Numbered from the stretch's first letter, positions 16,902 through 30,869 are shown. The stretch is 64,000 nt of DNA from Arthrobacter sp. ok362 (GCF_900102785.1 NZ_FNGC01000003.1:253964-317963); one strand, 5' to 3'. A program made the numbers and translations. The notes: generated from the sequence alone by a model not told the origin.

Positions 16902-17450
16902 TTAGGCTCCGGCTGAGTGTTCTACGGCCTTGCGGACGACTTTGTCGGCCTTTTTCAGCTGCTTGTTGGTGGTCTTCCGGGCATCGGCGGCGAGGTGTCC
17001 GGCGCTCTTCTTGGCATCCGCGGCCAGGTGGCCGGCGCGCCAGGCCAGGCTGGGCTTGCCAGCGGTATCGACCGCGGCGAGGAGCACGCCGCCGGTGAGG
17101 GTGACGTTTTTCAGGAGCTGTTTGCGGCGGGCGTCACGGGCTTCCTTTGAGGAGATGTCCGCGCTGCGCCATTCCACGTAGCTGTTCAGGACCGAAATGA
17201 CGGCGAGCAGGGTGGCTGCCAGCCGGGCGGACTTGCCGAGGGCGAAGCAGACGCCGGCACCGATCTGGGTGCCGCCGATCACGCGTGCCAGGACTTTTTC
17301 GTCGGGCTGGAACGGCAGTGCGTCGGCCGTGCGGCGCAACAAGGGCGACAGCTGTGCCGCAGTGTCATCCGCGTTCCTGAGCTTGTCCATGCCGGCGAGG
17401 ACGAAACTGGAGGCGAGCATGGGCCGGGCGAGAAAGCGGACAAACGACAT
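16902..17450 (-). CDS. DoxX family membrane protein
   Basis: A 182-residue protein with the DoxX pattern: [19 protein letters not shown] at the start, then three more membrane segments ([48 protein letters not shown]). The last 50 residues are Lys/Ala-rich with a repeated [11 protein letters not shown] unit. DoxX proteins are linked to redox homeostasis in mycobacteria. A clear aggagg site precedes ATG 17450. It is divergent from sigH, and its promoter region overlaps the SigH-type promoter, so oxidative-stress control is possible. Confidence 0.85.
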   Translation of the reverse strand: MSFVRFLARPMLASSFVLAGMDKLRNADDTAAQLSPLLRRTADALPFQPDEKVLARVIGGTQIGAGVCFALGKSARLAATLLAVISVLNSYVEWRSADISSKEARDARRKQLLKNVTLTGGVLLAAVDTAGKPSLAWRAGHLAADAKKSAGHLAADARKTTNKQLKKADKVVRKAVEHSAGA

Positions 17451-17519
17451 GAATTTCCTCCTGGATGGACGAACCGCGGCTTCACTGCGGGGGAACCGGT
17501 TCTAGTCTTGCACTTTTGC

Positions 17520-17545
17520 GGAATATTTGCCCGCAGGACGTGGTT
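17520..17545 (+). promoter_or_regulatory. SigH-dependent autoregulatory promoter
   Basis: ggaat at 17520-17524 and gtt at 17543-17545 are separated by exactly 18 bases, the consensus for SigR/SigH-type sigma factors. It lies 41 bases before the TTG start of sigH, so it would drive the longest form of the protein. A separate 10-bp palindrome, gaaccggttc, lies just upstream at 17493-17502. Confidence 0.75.
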
Positions 17546-17585
17546 GTGAAAGGCAGATCCCAGCACAGCTTAGGAAGGCGGAGAT

Positions 17586-18497
17586 TTGACGCAGGTGTTG
17601 GACAGGACCGAACCGGAGGCCGATTCCGGGCAATCGTGGACCCTCGCGCTTCCGGCAGTTCTGGGTGCCCGGCGGAAGGTGACAGTAGACTTGAACGCAA
17701 TGAGCACCATGGACCCGGCCGTTGCGGCCATGCACGAGGTTGCCGGAAACGACGCCACGCCCACCAAGACACCTGATGCCGGCACGTCCGGCGCACCAGA
17801 ACGGCCCGCTGTGCATATGCCCGCCGATGGACCCGCCGCCTTGGAAACCGAGGTGGACGGAAGGCCGCTGGACGTTTCCACCGAGTCCGCGGAGGAGCGC
17901 CGGGTGCGCTTTGAACGCGACGCCATGCAGTACGTGGACCAGTTGTATTCGGCGGCCATGAGGATGGCCCGGAATCCCTCCGACGCCGAGGACCTGGTCC
18001 AGGAGGCGTACACGAAGGCGTTTTCCGCGTTCCACCAGTACAAGCCCGGAACCAATCTGAAGGCCTGGCTGTACCGCATCCTCACCAACACGTATATCAA
18101 CCTGTACCGGAAGCGTCAGCGTGAGCCGCTGCAGTCGAATTCGGACACCATCGAGGACTGGCAGCTCGCCCGCGCCGAGTCGCATACGTCGTCGGGACTG
18201 CGCTCGGCGGAGGCCGAGGCCCTCGACCACCTGCCCGATTCCGATGTGAAGCGCGCGCTCCAGGCGATTCCGGAGGAGTTCCGGCTGGCCGTGTACTTCG
18301 CCGACGTCGAGGGCTTCGCGTACAAGGAAATTTCAGACATCATGAACACCCCCATCGGGACCGTCATGTCCCGGCTGCACCGCGGCCGGAAGATGCTGCG
18401 GGACATGCTTGCGGATTATGCCGCCGAACGGGGATTCGGGGCCGCAATCGAGTCAAGCGCCGCGGCCGACAGCAACAAACAGGAGAACAGGAAATGA
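17586..18497 (+). CDS. sigH: ECF sigma factor SigH/SigR, thiol-oxidative stress
   Basis: A group 4 sigma factor of up to 303 residues. Region 2 ([56 protein letters not shown]) and region 4 ([36 protein letters not shown]) are complete. The TTG at 17586 follows aggaaggcggag. The conserved domain starts only after about 110 residues, and ATG 17700 would give a 265-residue form. In Streptomyces, sigR makes a short form and an unstable long form from a SigR-dependent promoter; the same arrangement fits here. Its stop overlaps the start of the anti-sigma gene (ATGA). Confidence 0.95.
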   Translation: MTQVLDRTEPEADSGQSWTLALPAVLGARRKVTVDLNAMSTMDPAVAAMHEVAGNDATPTKTPDAGTSGAPERPAVHMPADGPAALETEVDGRPLDVSTESAEERRVRFERDAMQYVDQLYSAAMRMARNPSDAEDLVQEAYTKAFSAFHQYKPGTNLKAWLYRILTNTYINLYRKRQREPLQSNSDTIEDWQLARAESHTSSGLRSAEAEALDHLPDSDVKRALQAIPEEFRLAVYFADVEGFAYKEISDIMNTPIGTVMSRLHRGRKMLRDMLADYAAERGFGAAIESSAAADSNKQENRK

Positions 18498-18754
18498 GCG
18501 ACTGCCAGGGACTGGGCGATTGCGACGACGCCCGGATGCAACGTATCTATGAGTATCTGGATGGTGCGCTCACGCATGACGACATCGCAGAGATCAAGGA
18601 CCACCTGGACAGCTGCCCGGAGTGCCTGGAGCAGTACGACCTCGAATGTGTCATCCGCGTGATGGTCAAGCGTTCGTGCACCGAAGCAGCTCCGGAAAAC
18701 CTCAAGAACTCCATCCTGGACCGGATTCACTCGATCCGGACTGTGGAAGCCTGA
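18494..18754 (+). CDS. rsrA: Redox-sensing zinc anti-sigma factor
   Basis: An 86-residue anti-sigma factor of the ZAS family. His37, Cys41 and Cys44 form the HxxxCxxC motif at the same positions as in Streptomyces RsrA, and Cys10 corresponds to the fourth ligand. In the family, zinc-bound reduced protein holds the sigma factor; disulfide formation releases it. The ATG overlaps the sigH stop, giving coupled synthesis. A strong terminator follows 22 bp later. Confidence 0.93.
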   Translation: MSDCQGLGDCDDARMQRIYEYLDGALTHDDIAEIKDHLDSCPECLEQYDLECVIRVMVKRSCTEAAPENLKNSILDRIHSIRTVEA

Positions 18755-18776
18755 GCCCGGCTCCATACCTAGATAA

Positions 18777-18818
18777 ACGAATGACCCCGGAAGCCGTAAG
18801 GAATCCGGGGTCATTCGT
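18777..18818 (+). terminator. Terminator of sigH-rsrA
   Basis: A perfect 15-bp stem, acgaatgaccccgga with its complement, around a 12-base loop. It lies between rsrA and the convergent bL37 gene and probably serves both strands. Confidence 0.85.
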
Positions 18819-18843
18819 CTAAAGCTGTCATTCCAAGCTTTGC

Positions 18844-18918
18844 TTAGGTGTTGGGGCGCTTACCGTGGTTCGCGCCGCCACGCTTACGGTCACGACGTTT
18901 ACGTGCACGTTTGCTCAT
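18844..18918 (-). CDS. Large-subunit ribosomal protein bL37
   Basis: A 24-residue gene, too short for standard ORF cut-offs. The product, MSKRARKRRDRKR followed by GGANHGKRPNT, matches the short actinobacterial ribosomal protein bL37 seen in Mycobacterium smegmatis ribosome structures, including the ANHGKRPN end. A perfect aaggagg site lies 6 bases before the ATG. As I recall, mycobacteria also have a short basic gene next to sigH-rshA, which supports the call. Confidence 0.9.
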   Translation of the reverse strand: MSKRARKRRDRKRGGANHGKRPNT

Positions 18919-19003
18919 AGCTGGCCTCCTTAATCTTGGTACTCAAAAGAGCTGCCCTCAAGTCTCCCACATCGCGGCACCCGCCGCGAACCGGGGGCCC
19001 GCG

Positions 19004-19645
19004 CTACGAGGTTGCGCGTGGGGGCCAGTCCTCCAGCGAATTGCGGATTGAAATCCGGGCCTGATCCAGCACGGTCTTGACCGTTTCGAGCGTGACGGCG
19101 GTGACGGGACGGCTCCCGGCATGGCGCCGCAGTTCCACCCGCATGTCGTCGCGGAAGGCCTGCACCAGCATTTCTGCCTCCTTCAGCCGCCGTTCGCCCT
19201 CCGGGGAGTACCACGGGCTCCCCGCGCCGCCGGCAGAACCTGAGGCGCGGGCCGAGCTCCGAGCCGCCTCTGCCGTTGCCGCGAGATCGGCCCGGAGGCC
19301 GCGCATGTTGACGCGGATGTCCTGGCGCAGGTTGTCGGCCAGCCGGCGAACCGAGGCCGAAATGTCGTTTTCGACGTCGGCGAGTTCATCCCGCCGGCTG
19401 TTCAGCTCCGTGAGTCCGGCCGGGGTGATGCTGTAGTTGGTGCGGCGGCCCTCCGTGTGGGTGGCAACGAGCCCTTCTTCCTCCAGCTTGCCCAGGCGCG
19501 GGTAGATGGTTCCGGCGCTGGGGGAGTAGGTGCCGCCGAAACGCTCGCTGAGCGCCTTGATGAGCTCGTAGCCGTGCTTGGGGCCCGATTCGAGCAGGGC
19601 GAGCAGGTACAGCCGGAGCGCGCCGTGGGCGAAGACGGGAGGCAT
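19004..19645 (-). CDS. PadR-family transcriptional regulator
   Basis: A 213-residue regulator. The PadR winged helix occupies residues 1-80 (LYLLALLESGPKHGYELIKALSERFG, in parts; SPSAGTIYPRLGKLEEEGLV; GRRTNYSITPAG), followed by a long helical C-terminal part for dimerisation. Its start codon overlaps the stop of the upstream DUF4097 gene, so both form one transcript. Three cgcgatatatc repeats lie in front of the DUF4097 gene and are the probable operator for autoregulation. The inducing signal is unknown. Confidence 0.9.
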   Translation of the reverse strand: MPPVFAHGALRLYLLALLESGPKHGYELIKALSERFGGTYSPSAGTIYPRLGKLEEEGLVATHTEGRRTNYSITPAGLTELNSRRDELADVENDISASVRRLADNLRQDIRVNMRGLRADLAATAEAARSSARASGSAGGAGSPWYSPEGERRLKEAEMLVQAFRDDMRVELRRHAGSRPVTAVTLETVKTVLDQARISIRNSLEDWPPRATS

Positions 19646-20472
19646 CAGAGGGCCGTTTCAGTGTCCGCGGTGGGCTGGCCGTGGAAGATCGACGTTTTTC
19701 CCGAAACCGAGTTGGTCCGGACGAGCATCAGCTTGGCGTCCGGTCCCGCGATGGTCTGCACCGTGCCGCTGGGCTGTGCGTACCTCTGGTCATCGATGAC
19801 CACCGCCCCGCTGGCGGATTTGGCGACGATGTCCACGCCGATGTCGTGCGGAAGCCGGATGGTGACGTCGCCGGAGACTGAATTGGCGCCCAAATCCTGA
19901 GTGAAGCCGTGCAGGTCAAAGTTCAGGTCGCCGCTGACGGTGTTCGCGCGGATGTGGCTGAATTCGCCCGAGGCCGTCACTTCGCCGGAGACGCTCTTGG
20001 CGGTCAGGACGCCGCGGTGGTTGCGGGCAATCACCTCGCCGCTGACCGTATTGACGGACAGGTCCCCGGAGGTACCATCGGCCAGCACGGAGCCCGAGAC
20101 GGTGTTGAGCCGGGAATGACCGCTGATCCCGGAGACCATGCCGTCGCCGCTCACCGTCCCGGCTTCGACCTCGACGCCGGCGGGCAGGGCGATGCTGATG
20201 ACCACGGAGTTGCTGCTGCCGTTGTTGACGGTACTCATCAGGTTCTTGAACCAGCCCTGCGGCCCGTGCAGCTGGTGGCGGACTTCCAGGCGGCCGTTGA
20301 CGACCGAAACCGACAGCGGATCACCGTCGATTTCGGAGACTTCGATCCTGGCCACGTCCTCGTCATGGGTGACGATGTCGAAGCGGCCCCGGACGATGCC
20401 GAGCTTGAGCGAGCGGACGCCGTCGACGTCGATGGTCTGCGGGCCGGTCACGGTCCACGTGTTCTCTGGCAT
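19645..20472 (-). CDS. DUF4097 beta-helix (adhesin-like) protein
   Basis: A 275-residue protein made largely of repeated NTVSGxVxA-type units (SVSGEV, NTVSGD, NSVSGD, KSASGA) spaced about 18-20 residues apart, which predicts a right-handed beta-helix. This is the DUF4097 family, often co-transcribed with PadR regulators. No signal peptide or membrane segment is seen, so an extracellular adhesin role is unlikely despite the family nickname. ATG 20472 has ccggagg 5-6 bases upstream and is preferred over a start 11 codons earlier. Confidence 0.85.
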   Translation of the reverse strand: MPENTWTVTGPQTIDVDGVRSLKLGIVRGRFDIVTHDEDVARIEVSEIDGDPLSVSVVNGRLEVRHQLHGPQGWFKNLMSTVNNGSSNSVVISIALPAGVEVEAGTVSGDGMVSGISGHSRLNTVSGSVLADGTSGDLSVNTVSGEVIARNHRGVLTAKSVSGEVTASGEFSHIRANTVSGDLNFDLHGFTQDLGANSVSGDVTIRLPHDIGVDIVAKSASGAVVIDDQRYAQPSGTVQTIAGPDAKLMLVRTNSVSGKTSIFHGQPTADTETAL

Positions 20473-20510
20473 GGTTCCTCCGGAAAGGCGAAAGTGGCTG
20501 GACAACTAAA

Positions 20511-20573
20511 GATATATCGCGACTATGAAATCACGATATATCGCGCGCGCAGGCCAGGTCAAGATATATCGCG
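20511..20573. promoter_or_regulatory. Three gatatatcgcg operator-like repeats
   Basis: Perfect copies of gatatatcgcg at 20511-20521, 20535-20545 and 20563-20573. They stand out as AT-rich motifs in GC-rich DNA, 39-101 bp upstream of the DUF4097-padR start. The second copy is part of the palindrome cgatatatcg. Autoregulation by the PadR protein is the simplest reading. Confidence 0.7.
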
Positions 20574-20623
20574 AAGTTCCGGGAAGGGCGTGGCTCGGTG
20601 CTGCGGGTTGCCGGGTGTCCCGC

Positions 20624-21223
20624 CTATTCCGGCGCGTCCAGTCCGAGCCACTGGAACCAGCCGCGGTGCAGCACGAGCCACGCCATGAGGCCATACCCTG
20701 CCTGGCCGGGCGTGCCGCCGTTGGCCGCGAGGTCTTGGCGCCACTGCTCGTGGTTCAGCAGCGGCGAGAAGGTGTCGACGTAGAGGTGCTTGCGGCGCGT
20801 CGTGACGTCGGCGAAGGCGGTGTTGAGTTCGCCGAGCCTGCGGTTCTGTGCGGGGTCAAGCGTGGGCGGCGGGCCCACGACGAAGACCTCGATCTTGTTC
20901 TGCGAGGCGGAGTCCAGGATGTTGGCGAGGTTCAGGCGGCTGCGGGCCGTGGACAGGCCGAACTCAATGTCGCGTCCGGACAGGCCGATCACCAGGCGGT
21001 TTTCGTGGTGGTTGCCGAAGCGGCGGCCTGCCTCCTCGAGCCAGCGCGCGGCTATTCCCTCCGTGCCCTCTTCGGGGCATGGCAGGGAGTAGCACTCCAG
21101 TGCGACGCTGTCCTGCGGTGTGCGGGCCAAGACCCGTCCCCACCAGCCCAAGGCCCGCGGATCACCGAGCCCGGCCAACAGCTCGTCCCCAACGGCTGCG
21201 ATCCGCAGCTTCCGATCTTCCAC
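20624..21223 (-). CDS. SGNH-hydrolase-like protein without catalytic Ser/His
   Basis: A 199-residue protein with the SGNH/GDSL fold pattern: AAVGDELLAGLGDPRALGWWGRV at the start (in two parts), a NRLVIGLSGRDI block III and a C-terminal NGGTPGQAGYGLMAW block V. The block I serine is replaced by Glu14 (GDEL for GDSL), and the block V DxxH is replaced by a Gly/Thr-containing loop, so the usual nucleophile and base are both absent. It may bind a ligand rather than hydrolyse it. The GTG at 21223 follows aagaggtagtc. It lies between the kgd terminator and the PadR operators, as a single gene. Confidence 0.7.
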   Translation of the reverse strand: MEDRKLRIAAVGDELLAGLGDPRALGWWGRVLARTPQDSVALECYSLPCPEEGTEGIAARWLEEAGRRFGNHHENRLVIGLSGRDIEFGLSTARSRLNLANILDSASQNKIEVFVVGPPPTLDPAQNRRLGELNTAFADVTTRRKHLYVDTFSPLLNHEQWRQDLAANGGTPGQAGYGLMAWLVLHRGWFQWLGLDAPE

Positions 21224-21284
21224 GACTACCTCTTCACTTCAACGCTGTCCATCAAGCTGACCACTAACAGTCCATTAAACAGAA

Positions 21285-21326
21285 CTGCCCGGCCGGAGTG
21301 TTGTGTTTCAGTCTCCGGCCGGGCAG
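21285..21326 (-). terminator. Terminator of kgd
   Basis: A perfect 14-bp GC-rich stem (ctgcccggccggag with its complement) and a 14-base loop, 9 bp beyond the kgd stop. Read on the minus strand, it is followed by a moderately T-rich stretch. Confidence 0.8.
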
Positions 21327-21334
21327 CAATGACG

Positions 21335-26982
<5,648 letters not shown>

Positions 26983-27035
26983 GTTCGGCGCGGCCGGTGA
27001 AGCCGGCGGTCGGGGGCTGGCGGCGGCCGCTCCTG

Positions 27036-27315
27036 TAGACTGAAATTCTTATGGACAGTAAATCTAGGTGCCGGCCTGGGGGCTGTCAGCGGAGAACCGA
27101 AACCGTTCCCGCGCAGTCCACCCGAAGAGCCGGCAAACCCCGTTCACGCGCCCATCATTCTCCGGCCACACGCAACACCGGAGCCTTCCAGGAAACCGGG
27201 TCGGCCGCCGCCGACCATCCTCCGCCGGGCAGACCCTTCCAGCCTTTACGGTCCCTGCAGCGGCCCTCGCCGTGCGCCTTTGCCGCTGCCGCTGCTGCGG
27301 AAGCAGGCCGCTGAG
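27036..27315 (+). promoter_or_regulatory. Promoter and long unassigned leader of the CNNM genes
   Basis: A -10-like tagact at 27036-27041, preceded by tg, would give a transcript with a leader of about 270 nt before the first CNNM gene. The leader can form GC-rich stems, for example gccggc at 27071 with gccggc near 27130. It lacks the ggtgaggctcc hallmark of the M-box, and I could not match it to a known riboswitch. Open frames inside it have no convincing product. Confidence 0.4.
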
Positions 27316-28653
27316 ATGGAATGGCTACTCCTCGCAGCAGGCCTCCTGCTCATCCTCGGCACCGGGTTCTTTGTCGCCGTGGAATTTTCCCTGGTCGCCT
27401 TGGACCAGGCCACCGTGCAGCGCGCCGTTGACACCGGCGACACCGCCGCCGAGCCGTTGCTCAAATGCCTCAAGTCGCTCTCCACCCAGCTCTCGAGCTG
27501 CCAGCTGGGCATCACCATGACCACGCTGCTGACCGGTTACGTCATGGAACCGTCCGTCGGCAAGTTGCTCGAGGGTCCCCTCACCGCGCTCGGAGTCCCG
27601 CCAGCGGCGGCCGCCTCGCTGTCCCTGGTCCTCGCGATGGCGGTGGCCACCCTGCTCTCCATGCTGATCGGTGAGCTGGTGCCCAAGAACATGGCCATCG
27701 CGCGGTCCTTCCCGATCGGCAAGGCCGTTGCCCGGCCCCAGCTGGTGTTCACCGCCATCTTCAAGCCCGCAATCGTGGTGCTCAACGGATTCTCCAACAA
27801 GGTCCTCAACGTCTTCGGCCTGGAGGCCAAGGAGGAAATCTCCGGCGCCCGCACGCCGGCCGAACTGGCCTCGCTCGTGCGCCGCTCCGCGGCCATGGGC
27901 ACCCTCGACGCCGGAACGGCCAACTTCGTCGCCCGAACCCTTAAGTTCTCCGGGCGCACCGCCGCGGACGTCATGACCCCCCGCATCCGCGTGGAGACCA
28001 TCGACGCCGACCAGCCGGTCTCGGACATCGTCGAGGCCGCCAAGCGCACGGGATACTCCCGTTTCCCGGTGATCGGCGAGTCCTCCGATGACATCCGCGG
28101 CGTGGTCCATATCAAGAAGGCCATCGCCGTGCCCGCGGACCGCCGCGCCAAGCTGCAGGCCGGAGCCATCATGACCGATGTGCTCCAGGTCCCCGAGACC
28201 ATCCACCTGGACGCCCTCCTCGCCGAACTGCGCGAGGGGAACCTGCAACTGGCCGTCGTCCTCGACGAGTACGGCGGAACGGCCGGCATCACCACCCTGG
28301 AAGACCTCGTGGAGGAAATCGTCGGGGAAGTGGCCGATGAACATGACAAGGTCCGCCCCGGCCTGCTCCAGAGCGCCTCGGGGGACTGGTACTTCCCGGG
28401 CCTGCTCCGGCCCGATGAACTTTCCGAACAGATCCCGGGCCTGACCGTGCCCGACGAGGCTGCCTACGAAACGGTGGGAGGCTACCTCATGAGCCAGCTC
28501 GGCCGCATCGCGGCAGTCGGCGACACAGTCGACGTCGTCGGCGGGACACTGAGCGTGACCCGCATGGACGGCCGCCGGATCGACCGGATCTGCTTCCGGC
28601 CCACCCGGGTACCCGGCGACGACCAGCCCGCCAGCCAGGCAGGTGCCGCATGA
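27316..28653 (+). CDS. CNNM/CorC-family transporter with CBS pair
   Basis: A 445-residue membrane protein. The N-terminal CNNM domain (about 1-190) has four hydrophobic segments with the FVAVEFSLVALD and SSCQLGITMTTLLTGYV motifs and GELVPKNMAIA near residue 120. A CBS pair follows (FARTLKFSGRTAADVMTPR to about 310), then a C-terminal CorC_HlyC domain (about 350-430). Such proteins move or sense Mg2+ or Co2+; older annotations call them hemolysins without good reason. ATG 27316 is chosen for the hydrophobic start, though no good ribosome site precedes it. It overlaps the next gene by 4 bp (ATGA), so the two may form a heteromer. Confidence 0.9.
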   Translation: MEWLLLAAGLLLILGTGFFVAVEFSLVALDQATVQRAVDTGDTAAEPLLKCLKSLSTQLSSCQLGITMTTLLTGYVMEPSVGKLLEGPLTALGVPPAAAASLSLVLAMAVATLLSMLIGELVPKNMAIARSFPIGKAVARPQLVFTAIFKPAIVVLNGFSNKVLNVFGLEAKEEISGARTPAELASLVRRSAAMGTLDAGTANFVARTLKFSGRTAADVMTPRIRVETIDADQPVSDIVEAAKRTGYSRFPVIGESSDDIRGVVHIKKAIAVPADRRAKLQAGAIMTDVLQVPETIHLDALLAELREGNLQLAVVLDEYGGTAGITTLEDLVEEIVGEVADEHDKVRPGLLQSASGDWYFPGLLRPDELSEQIPGLTVPDEAAYETVGGYLMSQLGRIAAVGDTVDVVGGTLSVTRMDGRRIDRICFRPTRVPGDDQPASQAGAA

Positions 28654-29714
28654 GCGACTGGGCAGGAATCCTGTGGCTTGCCTTCCTGCTGGTGGGCAAT
28701 GCCTTCTTCGTGGCAGCAGAATTCGCCGTCATGTCCGCCCGCCGAAGCCAGATCGAGCCGCTGGCCGAGGCCGGTTCCAAGCGCGCACAGACCACGCTGC
28801 GGGCCATGGAAAATGTTTCCCTCATGCTTGCGTGCGCCCAGCTCGGCATCACCGTCTGCTCGCTGCTGATCCTGCTGGTGGCTGAGCCCGCGATCCACCA
28901 CCTCCTGGCCGTGCCGCTGGAAGCGGCGGGGGTCCCGGTGGGGGCAGCTGGCATTGTGGCCTTCGCCGTCGCCCTGCTAGCGGTGACGTTCCTGCACGTC
29001 ACATTCGGCGAAATGGTGCCGAAGAACATTTCCGTGTCGGTCGCGGACAAGGCGGCGCTGTTGCTGGCGCCGCCGCTGATGTTCATCGGGCGACTGGTCA
29101 AACCCGTCATTACGTCGCTTAACTGGTCCGCAAACCACATCCTGAAGCTGCTGCGGATCGAGCCGCAGAATGAGGTCACGTCTTCCTTCACCCTTGAAGA
29201 AGTGCAGTCGATCGTGCAGGAATCCACCCGGCACGGACTCGTGGACGACGACGCCGGACTTATTACCGGAGCGCTGGAGTTCTCCGAACACACGGCGTCC
29301 CACGTGATGGTTCCGTTGGGAAAGCTCGTCATGCTCAAGGCGGCGACCACGCCGGTGGAATTCGAAAAGGCGGTGAGCCGGACCGGGTTCTCGCGCTTCC
29401 CGATGCTCGATGACGACGGCATGCTGGCCGGCTACCTCCACATCAAGGACGTGCTGTCCATTCCGGACGCCGGGTACCACCAGCCGATCGCGGAAAGCCG
29501 CATCCGCTCGCTGGCGAACCTCGCCATGGACGACGAAATTGAAAAGGCCATGTCCGTCATGCAGCGCACGGGCTCGCATCTGGCCCGAGTGATCGGCCCC
29601 GACGGGCTGACCCAGGGGGTGCTGTTCCTGGAAGACGTGATCGAGCAGCTCGTCGGCGAAATCCGGGACGCGACGCAGGCCACCGGCTACCGCAGGCTGG
29701 GCCAAGACCAGTAA
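28650..29714 (+). CDS. CNNM/CorC-family transporter, second copy
   Basis: A 354-residue paralogue of the preceding gene, with the CNNM membrane domain (NAFFVAAEFAVMSARRSQIE; ACAQLGITVCSLL; GEMVPKNISVS) and a CBS pair (SHVMVPLGKLVMLKA; GYLHIKDVLSI). It ends after the CBS pair, with no CorC_HlyC domain, which makes it about 90 residues shorter than its partner. The tandem long-short pair is common in actinobacteria. Confidence 0.9.
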   Translation: MSDWAGILWLAFLLVGNAFFVAAEFAVMSARRSQIEPLAEAGSKRAQTTLRAMENVSLMLACAQLGITVCSLLILLVAEPAIHHLLAVPLEAAGVPVGAAGIVAFAVALLAVTFLHVTFGEMVPKNISVSVADKAALLLAPPLMFIGRLVKPVITSLNWSANHILKLLRIEPQNEVTSSFTLEEVQSIVQESTRHGLVDDDAGLITGALEFSEHTASHVMVPLGKLVMLKAATTPVEFEKAVSRTGFSRFPMLDDDGMLAGYLHIKDVLSIPDAGYHQPIAESRIRSLANLAMDDEIEKAMSVMQRTGSHLARVIGPDGLTQGVLFLEDVIEQLVGEIRDATQATGYRRLGQDQ

Positions 29715-29754
29715 CGGACAGACCAGTAGCGGACGGACGGCAGCACGGCACGCC

Positions 29755-29795
29755 GTGTATCCCTAAATAGGAATGATTCCTATTTAGGGATACAC
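29755..29795. promoter_or_regulatory. Perfect 41-bp palindrome, candidate Zur operator
   Basis: Two perfect 20-bp arms flank one central G (29775). The core aggaatgattcct shares the aatgatt centre of actinobacterial Zur boxes. It lies 51-91 bp upstream of znuA, where the promoter is expected, and 40 bp after the CNNM genes. There is no T tract on either side, so an operator is more likely than a terminator. Confidence 0.65.
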
Positions 29796-29845
29796 TCGGG
29801 CTGTTGCTATTGCTCCTGATTCTCAATAACAGATCCGAGGTTCCC

Positions 29846-30820
29846 GTGCGTCGTCCCGCTGCCCGAGCCATGCTGGCTGGGTTTGCCGGCTTAGGCCTCC
29901 TGCTCACCGCGTGCAGTCCGACGGCGGGCAGCTCGCGGGGGACCGCCGGCGACGGCGTGGTCGACGTCGTCGCTTCCACCAGCGTTTACGGCGACATTAT
30001 CTCCAGCATCGGCGGCGACAAGGTCCGGGTCAGCTCGATCATCAACCGCACCAGCCAGGACCCGCACTCCTACGAGGCCACCACGCAGGACAAGCTGGCC
30101 GTCTCCAAGGCCGAGCTCGTGGTGGAGAACGGCGGGGGATACGACGCCTTCATTGACACGCTGGCAACCGACACCGGGCTGGAGAAGGGCAACATCATCA
30201 ACGCTGTGGACGTCTCCGGCCTGGCCACCGAAAGCCCGGCACAAGACAGTACCGACTCCCCGAGCCCCGACTCCGCCGGCCACACCCACGAGCACACCGG
30301 ACTGAACGAACACGTCTGGTACAGCCTGCCGGCCATGTCCCGCCTCGCGGACGCCGTCGCCGACAAGCTGGGCTCGCTGGAACCGGCCTCGGCGCAGACG
30401 TTCCGGACCAACGCTGCGGCCTTCAAGGACTCACTCGGCGGCTTGGAAACCAAGCTCGCCGCCATCAAGTCAAAGGCAGGCCACGTGCCCGTGGCCGTCA
30501 CCGAGCCCGTCCCGCTGTACCTGCTCGAGGACGCCGGACTGGAGAACGAGACCCCGGCCGAGTACACCGCGGCGATTGAGGAAGACTCAGATGTCCCGCC
30601 CGCCGTGCTCAAGGCCGCCGTCGATCTCGTGGCATCCCGGGGCGTCCGGCTGCTGGCCTACAATACCCAGACCGAGGGACCGCAGACGGTGGCGCTGAAA
30701 AAGGCCGCCGAGACCGCCGGCATCCCGGTAGTGAACTTCAGCGAAACCCTCCCGGACGGCCAGTCCTACCTGCAGTGGATGACCGGGAACGTTGAGAGCA
30801 TCGGCAAGGCCCTAGCATGA
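29846..30820 (+). CDS. znuA: Zinc ABC transporter substrate-binding lipoprotein
   Basis: A 324-residue cluster A-I metal-binding protein. The signal peptide ends in the lipobox LLTAC, with Cys23 as the lipidation site. His74 (QDPHSYE) and His156 (LNEHVWYS) are metal ligands, and a short His-rich loop (HTHEH, 146-150) between them is typical of zinc rather than manganese binding proteins. The C-terminal metal residues lie in EEDSDVPP. GTG 29846 has gagg 5 bases upstream. First gene of znuA-znuC-znuB, with a palindromic Zur-box candidate upstream. Confidence 0.93.
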   Translation: MRRPAARAMLAGFAGLGLLLTACSPTAGSSRGTAGDGVVDVVASTSVYGDIISSIGGDKVRVSSIINRTSQDPHSYEATTQDKLAVSKAELVVENGGGYDAFIDTLATDTGLEKGNIINAVDVSGLATESPAQDSTDSPSPDSAGHTHEHTGLNEHVWYSLPAMSRLADAVADKLGSLEPASAQTFRTNAAAFKDSLGGLETKLAAIKSKAGHVPVAVTEPVPLYLLEDAGLENETPAEYTAAIEEDSDVPPAVLKAAVDLVASRGVRLLAYNTQTEGPQTVALKKAAETAGIPVVNFSETLPDGQSYLQWMTGNVESIGKALA

Positions 30821-30869
30821 TCGCAACAGCGGGAGCAGCAGTCTCCGCGGAAAATCGAGGAAACCCCAT

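Noticed and set aside
27036..27315. M-box magnesium riboswitch before the CNNM genes
   Set aside because: The gene context is right but the conserved ggtgaggctcc and the other M-box core elements are not there.
29755..29795. Palindrome as terminator of the CNNM genes
   Set aside because: It lies 40 bp after the gene and could fold, but it has almost no loop and no T tract, and its Zur-like core and position before znuA fit an operator better. I cannot fully exclude a double role.
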